Assembly (NCBI GenBank): GCA_019695395.1 | Contig: JAIBAD010000009.1 | Span: 1-47,071 of the forward strand | DNA length: 47,071 nt | Direction: 5' to 3' | Source of the DNA: Alphaproteobacteria bacterium | GTDB lineage: Bacteria; Pseudomonadota; Alphaproteobacteria; JAEUKQ01; JAIBAD01 | Part shown: positions 9,081-18,100 of the stretch, one piece after another | How the letters are laid out: each line of letters begins with the position of its first letter | Position numbering within the stretch: the stretch's first letter is position 1 | Made by a program: the position numbers and the translations under genes | The notes under the pieces: model-generated | Databases searched by the model: none | Seen by the model: only the letters and a program-made list of their open reading frames with translations | Told to the model about the DNA's origin: nothing

Positions 9081-9635
9081 TTAAGAAGCATAGCCCAAAG
9101 GTTTAACCGTCAGCATAATTTCATCAGCAATTTTTTGATCAAGTAACTTTTTTATTATCCAGTAACTTAAATCAGCTGAAGCAAGACAAGCTGCTGCTGT
9201 TGCAATATTATTATGTTCAACAAAACTTTGTTCAATGTAAGAAATACCCATATTTTCCAAAAGAATTTTAGCAGTTGGATAAGTTGTTGCAGTTAACCCA
9301 TTTAATAAACCTAGGGCTGCTAAAATTAAAGCGCCAGAATCAATAGCTGCAATAATTTGCCTTTGTGGATCAAGTTTTAGATTTGATAACCATGTTTTAT
9401 CTTGATATAATTGACGTGCACCAGGTCCACTTGTTACAAATAATGCATCATAATCTTTACAATTATTAATAGAATTATGTGTATTAATTGTAATACCTGT
9501 CATAGAGGTATGGCTTTTTTTACTTCCAAGAAAATGGACCGTCCAATTTTGATTTTCAACCCTATTTAAAATATCCCAGGGAATAAAAACGTCAATATCC
9601 GTGAAATCATCAAATACAATAATACCTATATGCAT
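9081..9635 (-). CDS. DJ-1/PfpI superfamily protein with catalytic Cys replaced
   Basis: This 184-residue protein is of the DJ-1/PfpI class related to isonitrile hydratase and the GATase-1-like domain of AraC regulators. The start MHIGIIVFDDFTDIDVF, then LFVTSGPGARQL (65-76), then AAIDSGALILAALGLLNG (96-113) and LTATTYPTA follow the family order. At the nucleophile elbow, family members have C-x-G; here it is D99-S100-G101, so the reactive cysteine is replaced by aspartate (GAT at 9339-9341). Cysteine chemistry such as isonitrile hydration or glyoxalase activity is therefore unlikely. The protein may be a non-enzymatic binder. The ATG codon at 9635 has no strong ribosome-binding site. It lies upstream of gabT on the same strand. 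Confidence 0.72.
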   Translation of the reverse strand: MHIGIIVFDDFTDIDVFIPWDILNRVENQNWTVHFLGSKKSHTSMTGITINTHNSINNCKDYDALFVTSGPGARQLYQDKTWLSNLKLDPQRQIIAAIDSGALILAALGLLNGLTATTYPTAKILLENMGISYIEQSFVEHNNIATAAACLASADLSYWIIKKLLDQKIADEIMLTVKPLGYAS

Positions 9636-9744
9636 GTTATTTTTTTTAGTTAATATTATAAACTATTAGCATAATAATAGTTTATTGTTACAATCAAATA
9701 AAATTTTGTTTCATAATGTAACAATAATAATTTTTATCGGTAAA

Positions 9745-10914
9745 ATGATTTACAAAACAATATATAAAATTATTCCTATTTTATTATCGTTAGCATTTTT
9801 TGAAGCATCCTTTGCTATCTTACAACCTGTTATAATTTTGCAATTAGCTGCCAATAATTTATCTTCAAATATTATTGGTATAATTGGATCATGTTTTTAT
9901 ATTGGGTTTCTTTTAGGTACATTAAGTAGCTCCATTTCCTTTAAATATTTAGGACACTTCAAAACATTTTATAGTTTTTGTATTATAGGAGGAACTATTA
10001 CGTTATTATATATTCCAATTAAACATCCATTATTATGGGCAATATTTTACATTATTATAGGCTATATAATAGCAGGCTTATTTGTTATAATTGAAAATTG
10101 GCTTAATCATTTATCTGATCAAGGAAATCGTGGGCGTATTTTATCAATTTATGGGGCTACATATTGGTTAGCAGCAGGTATAGGACGTTTAGCTTTAAAT
10201 ATTAATAGTTTAAATGGAAATATATTTTTTATATTAGTTAGTATAGGTTTTTTTGTTTCTATAATTCCTATATTTTTAATAAAGCAAAAAGAAGATTTTG
10301 CTATTACATCATCAAATTATACTTCTTCCAATAAATTATCTCAAATTATGAATATGGGTATATTAATATGTTTTTTTACAGGTTTAATCAGTTCATCATT
10401 TTTCAATTTATTTCCCTTATACAGCAATAAGATTGAATTAACAATTTATCAACTTTCACTTATTTTAAGTATTAGCCAAATTATCCCTTTTTTTATTGAG
10501 TTTCCTATTGGCTGGATCTCTGACAAATATGGCCGAATTAAAATTACAATCATAATTATATTAATAGGTATAGGTGCAAGTAGCATAATTATTTTAAATA
10601 ATAATTTATCTTTTTATTCACTATTAATTTTAGTACTTATTGAAATAATAAGCACAGCACCTCTTTATACACTAGGTACAAGCTATACAATAGACTTATT
10701 TAAAAAAAATAATTTAGTCTTTATCAATTCTGCCTTACTTTTTAGCTGGGCTAGTGGGGCTATAATTGGGCCAGCAATGGCTGGCTATTTATTTGAATAT
10801 ATTGGACAAAAAGGTTTATTTTATTTTATCATTGGATGTCAAATTACTCTCTTATCAATTATAATTTTATCCTTTTTAAAGAAATATATTTATTCTCTAT
10901 CTATCAACTCTTAG
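9745..10914 (+). CDS. Major facilitator superfamily transporter
   Basis: The protein is about 389 residues and almost wholly hydrophobic, with roughly 12 membrane segments and short loops. After TM6 a cytoplasmic loop (IKQKEDFAIT) leads into the second half, whose first cytoplasmic loop has the MFS signature GWISDKYGRIK. The N-half signature is weaker (GSCFYIGFLLGTL). The pattern resembles the YcaD/YfkF-like MFS group, where substrates are usually unknown. The open frame starts at a TTG (9685), but ATG at 9745 is the better start because MIYKTIYKIIPILLSLAFF begins just before TM1. Base composition is especially T-rich, as expected for a membrane protein in this genome. The end overlaps the convergent flavoprotein gene by 11 bases. 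Import or export is not decidable. Confidence 0.8.
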   Translation: MIYKTIYKIIPILLSLAFFEASFAILQPVIILQLAANNLSSNIIGIIGSCFYIGFLLGTLSSSISFKYLGHFKTFYSFCIIGGTITLLYIPIKHPLLWAIFYIIIGYIIAGLFVIIENWLNHLSDQGNRGRILSIYGATYWLAAGIGRLALNINSLNGNIFFILVSIGFFVSIIPIFLIKQKEDFAITSSNYTSSNKLSQIMNMGILICFFTGLISSSFFNLFPLYSNKIELTIYQLSLILSISQIIPFFIEFPIGWISDKYGRIKITIIIILIGIGASSIIILNNNLSFYSLLILVLIEIISTAPLYTLGTSYTIDLFKKNNLVFINSALLFSWASGAIIGPAMAGYLFEYIGQKGLFYFIIGCQITLLSIIILSFLKKYIYSLSINS

Positions 10915-12964
10915 TCGAATAAGATGGAAGTTCACGATAAAAGCCGACATTGGATAAAATATCATTATCAAACTCACGGGCTGTTTTATGACCACTATAA
11001 ACCGCAGCTGCAATAGTGGCAGGTGCATAACAATCACCAATAGCTGTTAATGTATATTCTTTATATTTATTGTTCATTTCTAACTTTAATTCATTATATA
11101 ATTTATTATTAGGTAGGCGGGATGTTACAGAAACCAAAGATTTACAATTCAGTTTCTGCTTTTTACCTGTATAAATACAGCCGATTTCTATGTGATTTTT
11201 ATCTACAGATATAATATCACTAGCTGTATATAATTTTACACCTAACTCTAATAATCTTTTTTGAATTCTATCATGTTCCAACGTATGAATAGTCCAAGCA
11301 GATACAGATGTTGCAGGTGTAATTATGCAAACCTCTTTACCTTGTTTAGCTAATTTTTCTGCTAAAACACCACCCATATAATAATGATCATCATCAAAAA
11401 TTGCTACAGGACCAAATATATCCTTTTCATTCATAATGTCATCAGGTGTATAAATATTTATTGTATTAAACCCATTAATAGGAAATCCATGTTTTCTTCC
11501 AACACCATCATTACGCCAAAATGACCCAGTTGCTATAATAACATGGGGTACGGCAAATTCTATAACGTCTTGATAAGATAAATGACTGTCATAATAAATA
11601 GACACATTTGGCATTTTATTAATTTGCTGCATACGATATTCTCTAACCCTTATCCATTCAGCTAAGCCTGGTAATCTGCATTCATAAATTAATCTTCCTC
11701 CTAATTCTTTTTTTGCCTCAGCAAGATGAACCCGGTAACCACGTTGTCCCAAGGCCCTTGCACATTCAAGACCGGCGGGGCCAGCACCAATAATTAAAAT
11801 TTCTTTATCTGATTTCTTGTCTGAAATAATTTCTGGATGCCACCCTCTACGCCATTCTTCACCTATAGTTGGGTTTTGGGTACACCGGATAGGTGTCGAT
11901 GTCATATCACCAGATACACATATATTACACCCAATACATTCACGTATATCTTCCAACCTTCCTTGTTCAATTTTTTTTGGTAAAAATGGGTCAGCAATTG
12001 ATGGACGAGCAGCCCCTATCATATCAAGAATACCACGCTTTAATTGTGATACCATAGTATCAGGTGATGTAAACCTTCCAACACCAACAACTGGTTTTGT
12101 GGTTATTTTTTTAACAAAAGAAATATATTCTTCTTGAAAAGATTCAGAGGAAAAACGCGAGGTCGCAGAATCATTGCTCCAGTTACTGATGTTTACATCC
12201 CATAAATCTGGAAATTCGGCGAGCATTTCAATAATTTCTCTGCCTTCAACGTTGCTTACAATACCATTATTTCCTAAAAGTTCGTCTACCGCAAAACGTA
12301 CTGCAACAGCACAACTATCCCCAATTGCTTCTTTTGTATCAACAATTACTTCTTTTAAAAGACGTATTCTATTTTCTAAACTACCCCCATATTCATCTAA
12401 TCTATGGTTACGTCGTTTTTGAATAAAATGCATAGGCAATGATAAATCATGACCAGCATAAACATAAATAATATCAAATCCCGCTTTTTTTGCACGTAGA
12501 GCTGCATCTTTATGCCATTTTCTAAAAAGCTTTATATCTTCTTTATCCATTTCTTTTGCTTGGTATGGGGCATACCAATTAACTGGTTGATGGGATGGCG
12601 CAAGTGGAACTTCGCGACTATAAAGATTTGCACAAGCAGGTCCGTTATGTACAAGTTCAACCGCGGCAAGTGCATCATATTTATGCACAGCATCACACAT
12701 TTTGGCCAAAGCAGGTATATCATGATCATCCCATAATCTTGCCTCTGGATAAGGTGCAACATCACTGGATGGATGAATTTCACATTCCTCTGTTGAAATA
12801 ACGGCCCATCCCCCCTCTGCTTTCATTTCACGCATTGCTGCAACTGAAGATGGCATGGGATGTCCCATACCATTACAATGAGGTACTTGAAAAAATCTGT
12901 TTTTAGCAGTTTTTGGACCAATTTTTATTGGCTCAAATAAAATATCGTATCTAGAATCCCTCAT
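10904..12964 (-). CDS. Trimethylamine/dimethylamine/histamine dehydrogenase-like iron-sulfur flavoprotein
   Basis: This 686-residue protein has an N-terminal old-yellow-enzyme TIM barrel (1-335), a [4Fe-4S] site, and a C-terminal NAD(P)/FAD-like Rossmann region starting ILIIGAGPAGLECARALG at about 391. RFFQVPHCNG places a Cys at residue 30, as in trimethylamine dehydrogenase (TMADH), where Cys30 is the 6-S-cysteinyl-FMN anchor. C343, C346, C349 and C361 match its cluster cysteines. The catalytic Tyr169 and His172 and an Asp at 265 are retained. TMADH's aromatic substrate bowl (Tyr60, Trp264, Trp355) reads E60, W262 and D353, closer to histamine dehydrogenase. It probably oxidises an amine to aldehyde and ammonia (or a smaller amine) and passes electrons to a flavoprotein; no etfAB lies nearby. 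The ATG at 12964 lies 66 bases downstream of the pbpC stop codon. Confidence 0.85.
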   Translation of the reverse strand: MRDSRYDILFEPIKIGPKTAKNRFFQVPHCNGMGHPMPSSVAAMREMKAEGGWAVISTEECEIHPSSDVAPYPEARLWDDHDIPALAKMCDAVHKYDALAAVELVHNGPACANLYSREVPLAPSHQPVNWYAPYQAKEMDKEDIKLFRKWHKDAALRAKKAGFDIIYVYAGHDLSLPMHFIQKRRNHRLDEYGGSLENRIRLLKEVIVDTKEAIGDSCAVAVRFAVDELLGNNGIVSNVEGREIIEMLAEFPDLWDVNISNWSNDSATSRFSSESFQEEYISFVKKITTKPVVGVGRFTSPDTMVSQLKRGILDMIGAARPSIADPFLPKKIEQGRLEDIRECIGCNICVSGDMTSTPIRCTQNPTIGEEWRRGWHPEIISDKKSDKEILIIGAGPAGLECARALGQRGYRVHLAEAKKELGGRLIYECRLPGLAEWIRVREYRMQQINKMPNVSIYYDSHLSYQDVIEFAVPHVIIATGSFWRNDGVGRKHGFPINGFNTINIYTPDDIMNEKDIFGPVAIFDDDHYYMGGVLAEKLAKQGKEVCIITPATSVSAWTIHTLEHDRIQKRLLELGVKLYTASDIISVDKNHIEIGCIYTGKKQKLNCKSLVSVTSRLPNNKLYNELKLEMNNKYKEYTLTAIGDCYAPATIAAAVYSGHKTAREFDNDILSNVGFYRELPSYSTKS

Positions 12965-13030
12965 GCTTAATCCCTTAATTAATTTTTGAAGAGTATAGAT
13001 TTACTATTAAAATCAATAAAGAATTTATTA

Positions 13031-15136
13031 TTAGGGTTGTAACCATATATTAATTGAATTGCTTTGCCCTGCTTGGTCCATAACAGTAACTGATAATGCC
13101 CCTGCACTATCTGGTTTCCATTCAATTTGACGGCGAAATGATGTTGTTATTAAATGACCATTTGCAAACCACATTAATGGTAACTTTCCACCTGTAGTTT
13201 GTAAAACTAAATTTTCCATAATTTCTTTATCCTTTTTAAGTTGAATAACAGTTTGATCAATTGGATAAATAATTTTTAACATATCGTTTTTAGCCGTAGA
13301 GATCAAAGATGATTTAGTATCTAAATAGAAATGCTGTAAATTATTGGGAAGATCCGAATTACTTATATCTAATGCTTGTACTGGTTTATTATCTTTTATT
13401 TCAATACTTTTATAATCTTTTGGTAATCGGTCAAAAACTTCAAAAAATAGAGGTGCCGCATCTTTTAAACCAAGACGTTCTGGTGAAAAACTTCCGCTTG
13501 GTCTTCCAACCCAAACCCCAACAGTATAATGTTGGTTATATCCAATTGTCCATGCATCCCTAAATCCATATGACGTACCTGTTTTAAAAGCTAAGGATTT
13601 CGGGTTGTTAATATATAAAGGATCAATTTGATTTGAAGGCAAGGGTGTTTCTTCTAAAATTTTTGTTGTATACCAACTTGCCATTTCACCTATAAGACGT
13701 TCTGAATATTGCGATGAATCAAGAGTGCTATAAGCAAGAGGAATATATAAACCTTGATGAGCTAAAGTTAAATAAAGTTGGACAAGATTTTGCAAATTTG
13801 CACCAATTCCACCCAACGCAATGGGCAATCCTGCCAACATTTCACCTTTGGGTAAAATAAGATCTGCACCTGCTTTTTTAAAAAGTGTTATTAATTGAGA
13901 AGAGCCAAGTTTTGCAAGTAAAGCAACCGCAGGAATATTGCGTGAAAATTGTAAAGCTTGTCTTGCCGTAATTTCCCCAAAAAATTGATGATCAAAATTT
14001 TTTGGGGCATATCCACCAAAACGCATAGGAATATCATCCATTATCGTTTCTGGATGAATTAAAAAATTATCAAATGCTAATGCATAAATAAATGGTTTTA
14101 AGGTTGAACCAGGTGAACGGATGGCTTGGACCATATCATTGGCCCCAAAAAAATTATTATTTTGATAATCACTGGACCCAATATAGGCTTTAATATTCCC
14201 CGTCTTATTTTCAGCTACGATCATAGCAATCGTCGTATCTGGTTCAAGAAATGATTGTTTTGTATAAGCAAGATCTAAAAGACTGTTTTGTAAATTTTGA
14301 TCAATATAACTTTCGATAACAGATTGATTGGGATATTTTTTTCTTAATAGATAAGCAAGATGGGGAATAATATTATTATTTAATTGCTGTTTAACGGGCA
14401 CTGGTTGATCCATAGCCTCAAGTGCTTGGATTTGATTAATAACACCCTTATCTGCCATTATTTTTAAAACATGATTACGTGCATTTAAAGCTTGCTTAGG
14501 AAAACGATCAGGTCTTAATGTTTCAGGTGATTGAGGTAAAGCAACTAGCAACGCAGCTTCAGCTAAATTTAAATGGGTTGGCTCTTTACCAAAATATATA
14601 AGTGATGCTGCCCTTATGCCCTGAAGATTCCCCCCATAGGGGGTAAGTGTTAAATATGTTTGCAGAATTGTATTTTTATTATAAGCAATTTCAAGATTAA
14701 ATGCTTTAATACATTCAATTAATTTTTTCCATACCGTTCTTGGGCCAGGTTCCAAGAGTCTTACCGTTTGCATGGTAATTGTAGAAGCACCAGAAACTAT
14801 TTTATTATTTTGTATATTCTGAATTAAAGCTCTACCAATACTTAAAAAATCAACCCCATAGTGATTAAAAAAATTTTTGTCCTCATAAGCAAGAAGCATT
14901 TGAACAAAACCCGGATCAAGGTTATCCAAATCAGGTATAAATCTTAAATATCCATCATCTGTTAAGAATTTATGAATAATTTTTTTATTGGTATCCAAAA
15001 TACTTACTGATTGTTTTGCAATAGGCAAATTCCATAATGGATTATATAAATTCCACGCATAAAAAAAAGTGAAAAATAATAATGCCATACCACAATATAT
15101 AAATAAATATTTATATATCTTTTTACCTCTAATCAC
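13031..15136 (-). CDS. pbpC: Penicillin-binding protein 1C
   Basis: This bifunctional peptidoglycan synthase of the PBP1C type has 701 residues. One N-terminal transmembrane anchor (about 8-27) precedes a GT51 transglycosylase domain with the catalytic Glu in YEDKNFF (E85) and GASTITMQ at 116-123. The transpeptidase domain has S-x-x-K at S344-K347 (SPGSTLKPF), S-x-N at SRN 398-400 and KTG at 518-520. The last ~90 residues form the beta-rich PBP1C C-terminal domain. All catalytic motifs are intact. The start is a GTG at 15136, 8 bases after the stop of the alpha-2-macroglobulin gene. The pair is a recurrent arrangement: periplasmic alpha-2-macroglobulin and PBP1C are thought to act together at the cell wall when the outer membrane is breached. 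Confidence 0.93.
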   Translation of the reverse strand: MIRGKKIYKYLFIYCGMALLFFTFFYAWNLYNPLWNLPIAKQSVSILDTNKKIIHKFLTDDGYLRFIPDLDNLDPGFVQMLLAYEDKNFFNHYGVDFLSIGRALIQNIQNNKIVSGASTITMQTVRLLEPGPRTVWKKLIECIKAFNLEIAYNKNTILQTYLTLTPYGGNLQGIRAASLIYFGKEPTHLNLAEAALLVALPQSPETLRPDRFPKQALNARNHVLKIMADKGVINQIQALEAMDQPVPVKQQLNNNIIPHLAYLLRKKYPNQSVIESYIDQNLQNSLLDLAYTKQSFLEPDTTIAMIVAENKTGNIKAYIGSSDYQNNNFFGANDMVQAIRSPGSTLKPFIYALAFDNFLIHPETIMDDIPMRFGGYAPKNFDHQFFGEITARQALQFSRNIPAVALLAKLGSSQLITLFKKAGADLILPKGEMLAGLPIALGGIGANLQNLVQLYLTLAHQGLYIPLAYSTLDSSQYSERLIGEMASWYTTKILEETPLPSNQIDPLYINNPKSLAFKTGTSYGFRDAWTIGYNQHYTVGVWVGRPSGSFSPERLGLKDAAPLFFEVFDRLPKDYKSIEIKDNKPVQALDISNSDLPNNLQHFYLDTKSSLISTAKNDMLKIIYPIDQTVIQLKKDKEIMENLVLQTTGGKLPLMWFANGHLITTSFRRQIEWKPDSAGALSVTVMDQAGQSNSINIWLQP

Positions 15137-15144
15137 AAAATAAC

Positions 15145-18100
15145 CTAACGATCAGAAATTGTTAAAGATGATTGGATACCTCTACCTCTAATTGATGGCG
15201 CATAAGCTGCTTCTACAACAGATGCTGGCAAAATATATGAGCCTGATGTAACGGCACGAACAATATAAGCTACTGTAAATTGCCCCTGCTTTTCATTTGA
15301 ATTAAGATTAAAAACTGCCCTATAACGATCATCTAAAAATTCGCTATACGTCAAATTCGTTAATTGAGGCAACCATCTTAATTCTTCAATTAAACGACTA
15401 TTTGCTAATCGGGCATTTTCAATTTCTAACCCTGCAGGCAATAAATCTGTTAACAGTATGTCTTGCTGACCAGGTGATTGCATTTTTCCTTCAATTAAAA
15501 CAACAAACATATCACCTTGTTTAATTTTTAAAGGATCAATTTTTTTACCATCAAAACTATACAATTGTTTTTTAACAACCAAACCTTTTTCTTCTGCTGG
15601 TAAAACGGCAATGGGCAATGCTGAAAATGTATAATTAACCCACAAAGGAAAATCATTTAAATTATGAATATTAAGACCATTTTTTGGCATTGTATTTTTA
15701 TCAAATTGAAATTTAATATTTTTTCCTGTTTTCTTTCCATCAATACCATCAATTGATAGATCAAAATTTTCAACTTCTTTATAAGTTAATTGTGCAACCA
15801 AACTAATCCATGCTTTTTCTTGTGTACTTAAATTATCATAGGTATTAGATGATAATAGCATACCATAAAGCTCCTGGATTAAATCACCTGTATTAATTTC
15901 AGAATTTTTACTTTCTAAAAGCAAATAGATAAGCAATGCTTGATCTCTTATAACCGATCCGTAATCATAATAATTATAATAATCATTGGTCATTGCATCT
16001 CGTCGTTTAATTCTGGTAACCGCTTTTTTAAACGCATTAGTTGAACGTGACTGATCCCCATAAAATGCTAAAGCTGCACCAATTTGTGCTGTAGCTAATC
16101 CTGTTGGCATCAGATCAATATAATTATCAAACATATAACGGGCATCTGATATATTACCTGCATTAGCTTTGGCCAATATGTATATCGCATAGGCTTTTGA
16201 ACCCAAAGCATAAGATTTCATATCATCATATGCTTTAATATATTGATCCAGCCATTCCAGCCCTTTTTTAAAATTGCTTTCAGAAATTGTAAAACCAGCT
16301 CGTTGAGCTTCTATAAGAAAATCCATTGCATAAGATGTAAGCCATGGATCCGTTTTATCATAGGCATTCCATTGACCAAAACTACCATCCCATCTTTGCT
16401 TTTCAAATATAAGATTAATAGATTTTTGAATCTGTTCTTTTACATTATATCCTAATTCTTGTTGAAATACCTGATCTTTTTTTAATTTTACCAAAGAAAT
16501 TAAAGGTATAGAACGGCTAATAATCTGTTCAGATCCGCTATAAGGATAAAGATCTAAATCTTTGATAATTTTTACAAAATCAAAATCCAAACCAGAAGAA
16601 ATGTTCAAATCAATTTTTACAGAAGAATTTATATATTTTGATAAAGCTTCTGTTTCAATTTTTAAATTTTCTTGTCCTAAAATCTTTTTTAAAGAATTTT
16701 TTACAACAGGGAATTGAGAAGACCGAATAGTAATAGATGCTTCCTTTTCCAATACAAAATTATTTGGTCCTTTCAGACGCATTGTTAAAGTATCGACACC
16801 AATATCTTTTCCTATTATTCCAACCTTATAAAGCTGATTTTGTTGGGGTTTTAAATGAATTTTTCCTTGGTTTTGTTTTAAAGTAATTAAATTATTTTTT
16901 GTACCAAGCTCTAATTCATAATCACCTTCTGGTGCTTCCAAATTATTTAATATAATTGTTGCGGTACTGGTATCTGCTAAAGCTAAAAATCTTGGTAAAT
17001 GTGCCTCCACAACCAACGGATCCCGTACAATTAAATTTTTTTCTAATGATCCAACTTTATCTTTACTATAGGCTACTGCCATTAAGCGTAATTTACCATT
17101 ATAATCTGGTATATTTAAAGGAACATTTACTTTACCATCTGATGATACATTAACAAGCCCTGAAAATAATGAAACAAGTTTAATTTCTGATGGCGTACCG
17201 CGTCTTGTCACACTATCCCCACCTTCTTTAAGTAAGCCTCTTTCACCTAACTTACCTTTTATTAATTGACTATAAAGATCCCGAATATTGACACCCAATT
17301 GTCTTTTTCCAAAAAAATAGGTTAAAGGATCGGGACCTTTATAATCTGTTAATGTCAAAATTCCTTCATCCACGGCAGCAAGTGTTAGATATATTTTATC
17401 TTGTCCTTGAAAATTATTAATTTGAATAGGAACATTAAATGACTGACGTGGTGCTGTGTATTCTGGCACATCCATCGTTATATCAAATTTATGGATAGTT
17501 TGATCAATACCTAACCAATTCAGACCAATTGCTCTATTCGGGCCATAAATATTATTGCCAGAATCTGGTCTAAAAGCTGTTACAATAAAATATGCACCTG
17601 CCCCCCAACTTTCATCAACTTTTAAATCAAATGGTACATCTTGATTATTAGTTATTTTAATGTTCTTTTTAAATAAAATGCGATCAGTTGCCACCATCAA
17701 TAAAGCTTCCCCATCAAATGGAGAATGTATTATGATATGAGCCATATCACCAGGTTTATATGTTTCTTTATCAGAAACAATTTTTAAAGTATCAGGTGTG
17801 TCGCCAGCTGTGGGTAAAACAGAAAACCCTGATGTAAATCGAATACTGGATGCAACCCCTGTTTCTAGGTCAGAAACCTCAAATCGATAATGACCAAAGG
17901 CTAATTTTTCACCAATTTTTCCTGGTTGGTCTTTACTTAAAGCTAAATCGCCTTGTTTAATAACTTTATCTCTAACAATTAATTTATAATCCCAAAAATT
18001 AGACCCAGCATTATAATACCATTGATAATCCCAATTTTCTTCTATGAGACGCCAAGATAATTTTGGATAATCTTGTATTTTACCTTCGCTATCTACAGCA

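Noticed and set aside
12174-12801. Several plus-strand frames opposite the amine dehydrogenase-like gene
   Set aside because: Shadows of a gene whose motifs are intact; no ribosome-binding sites or family features.
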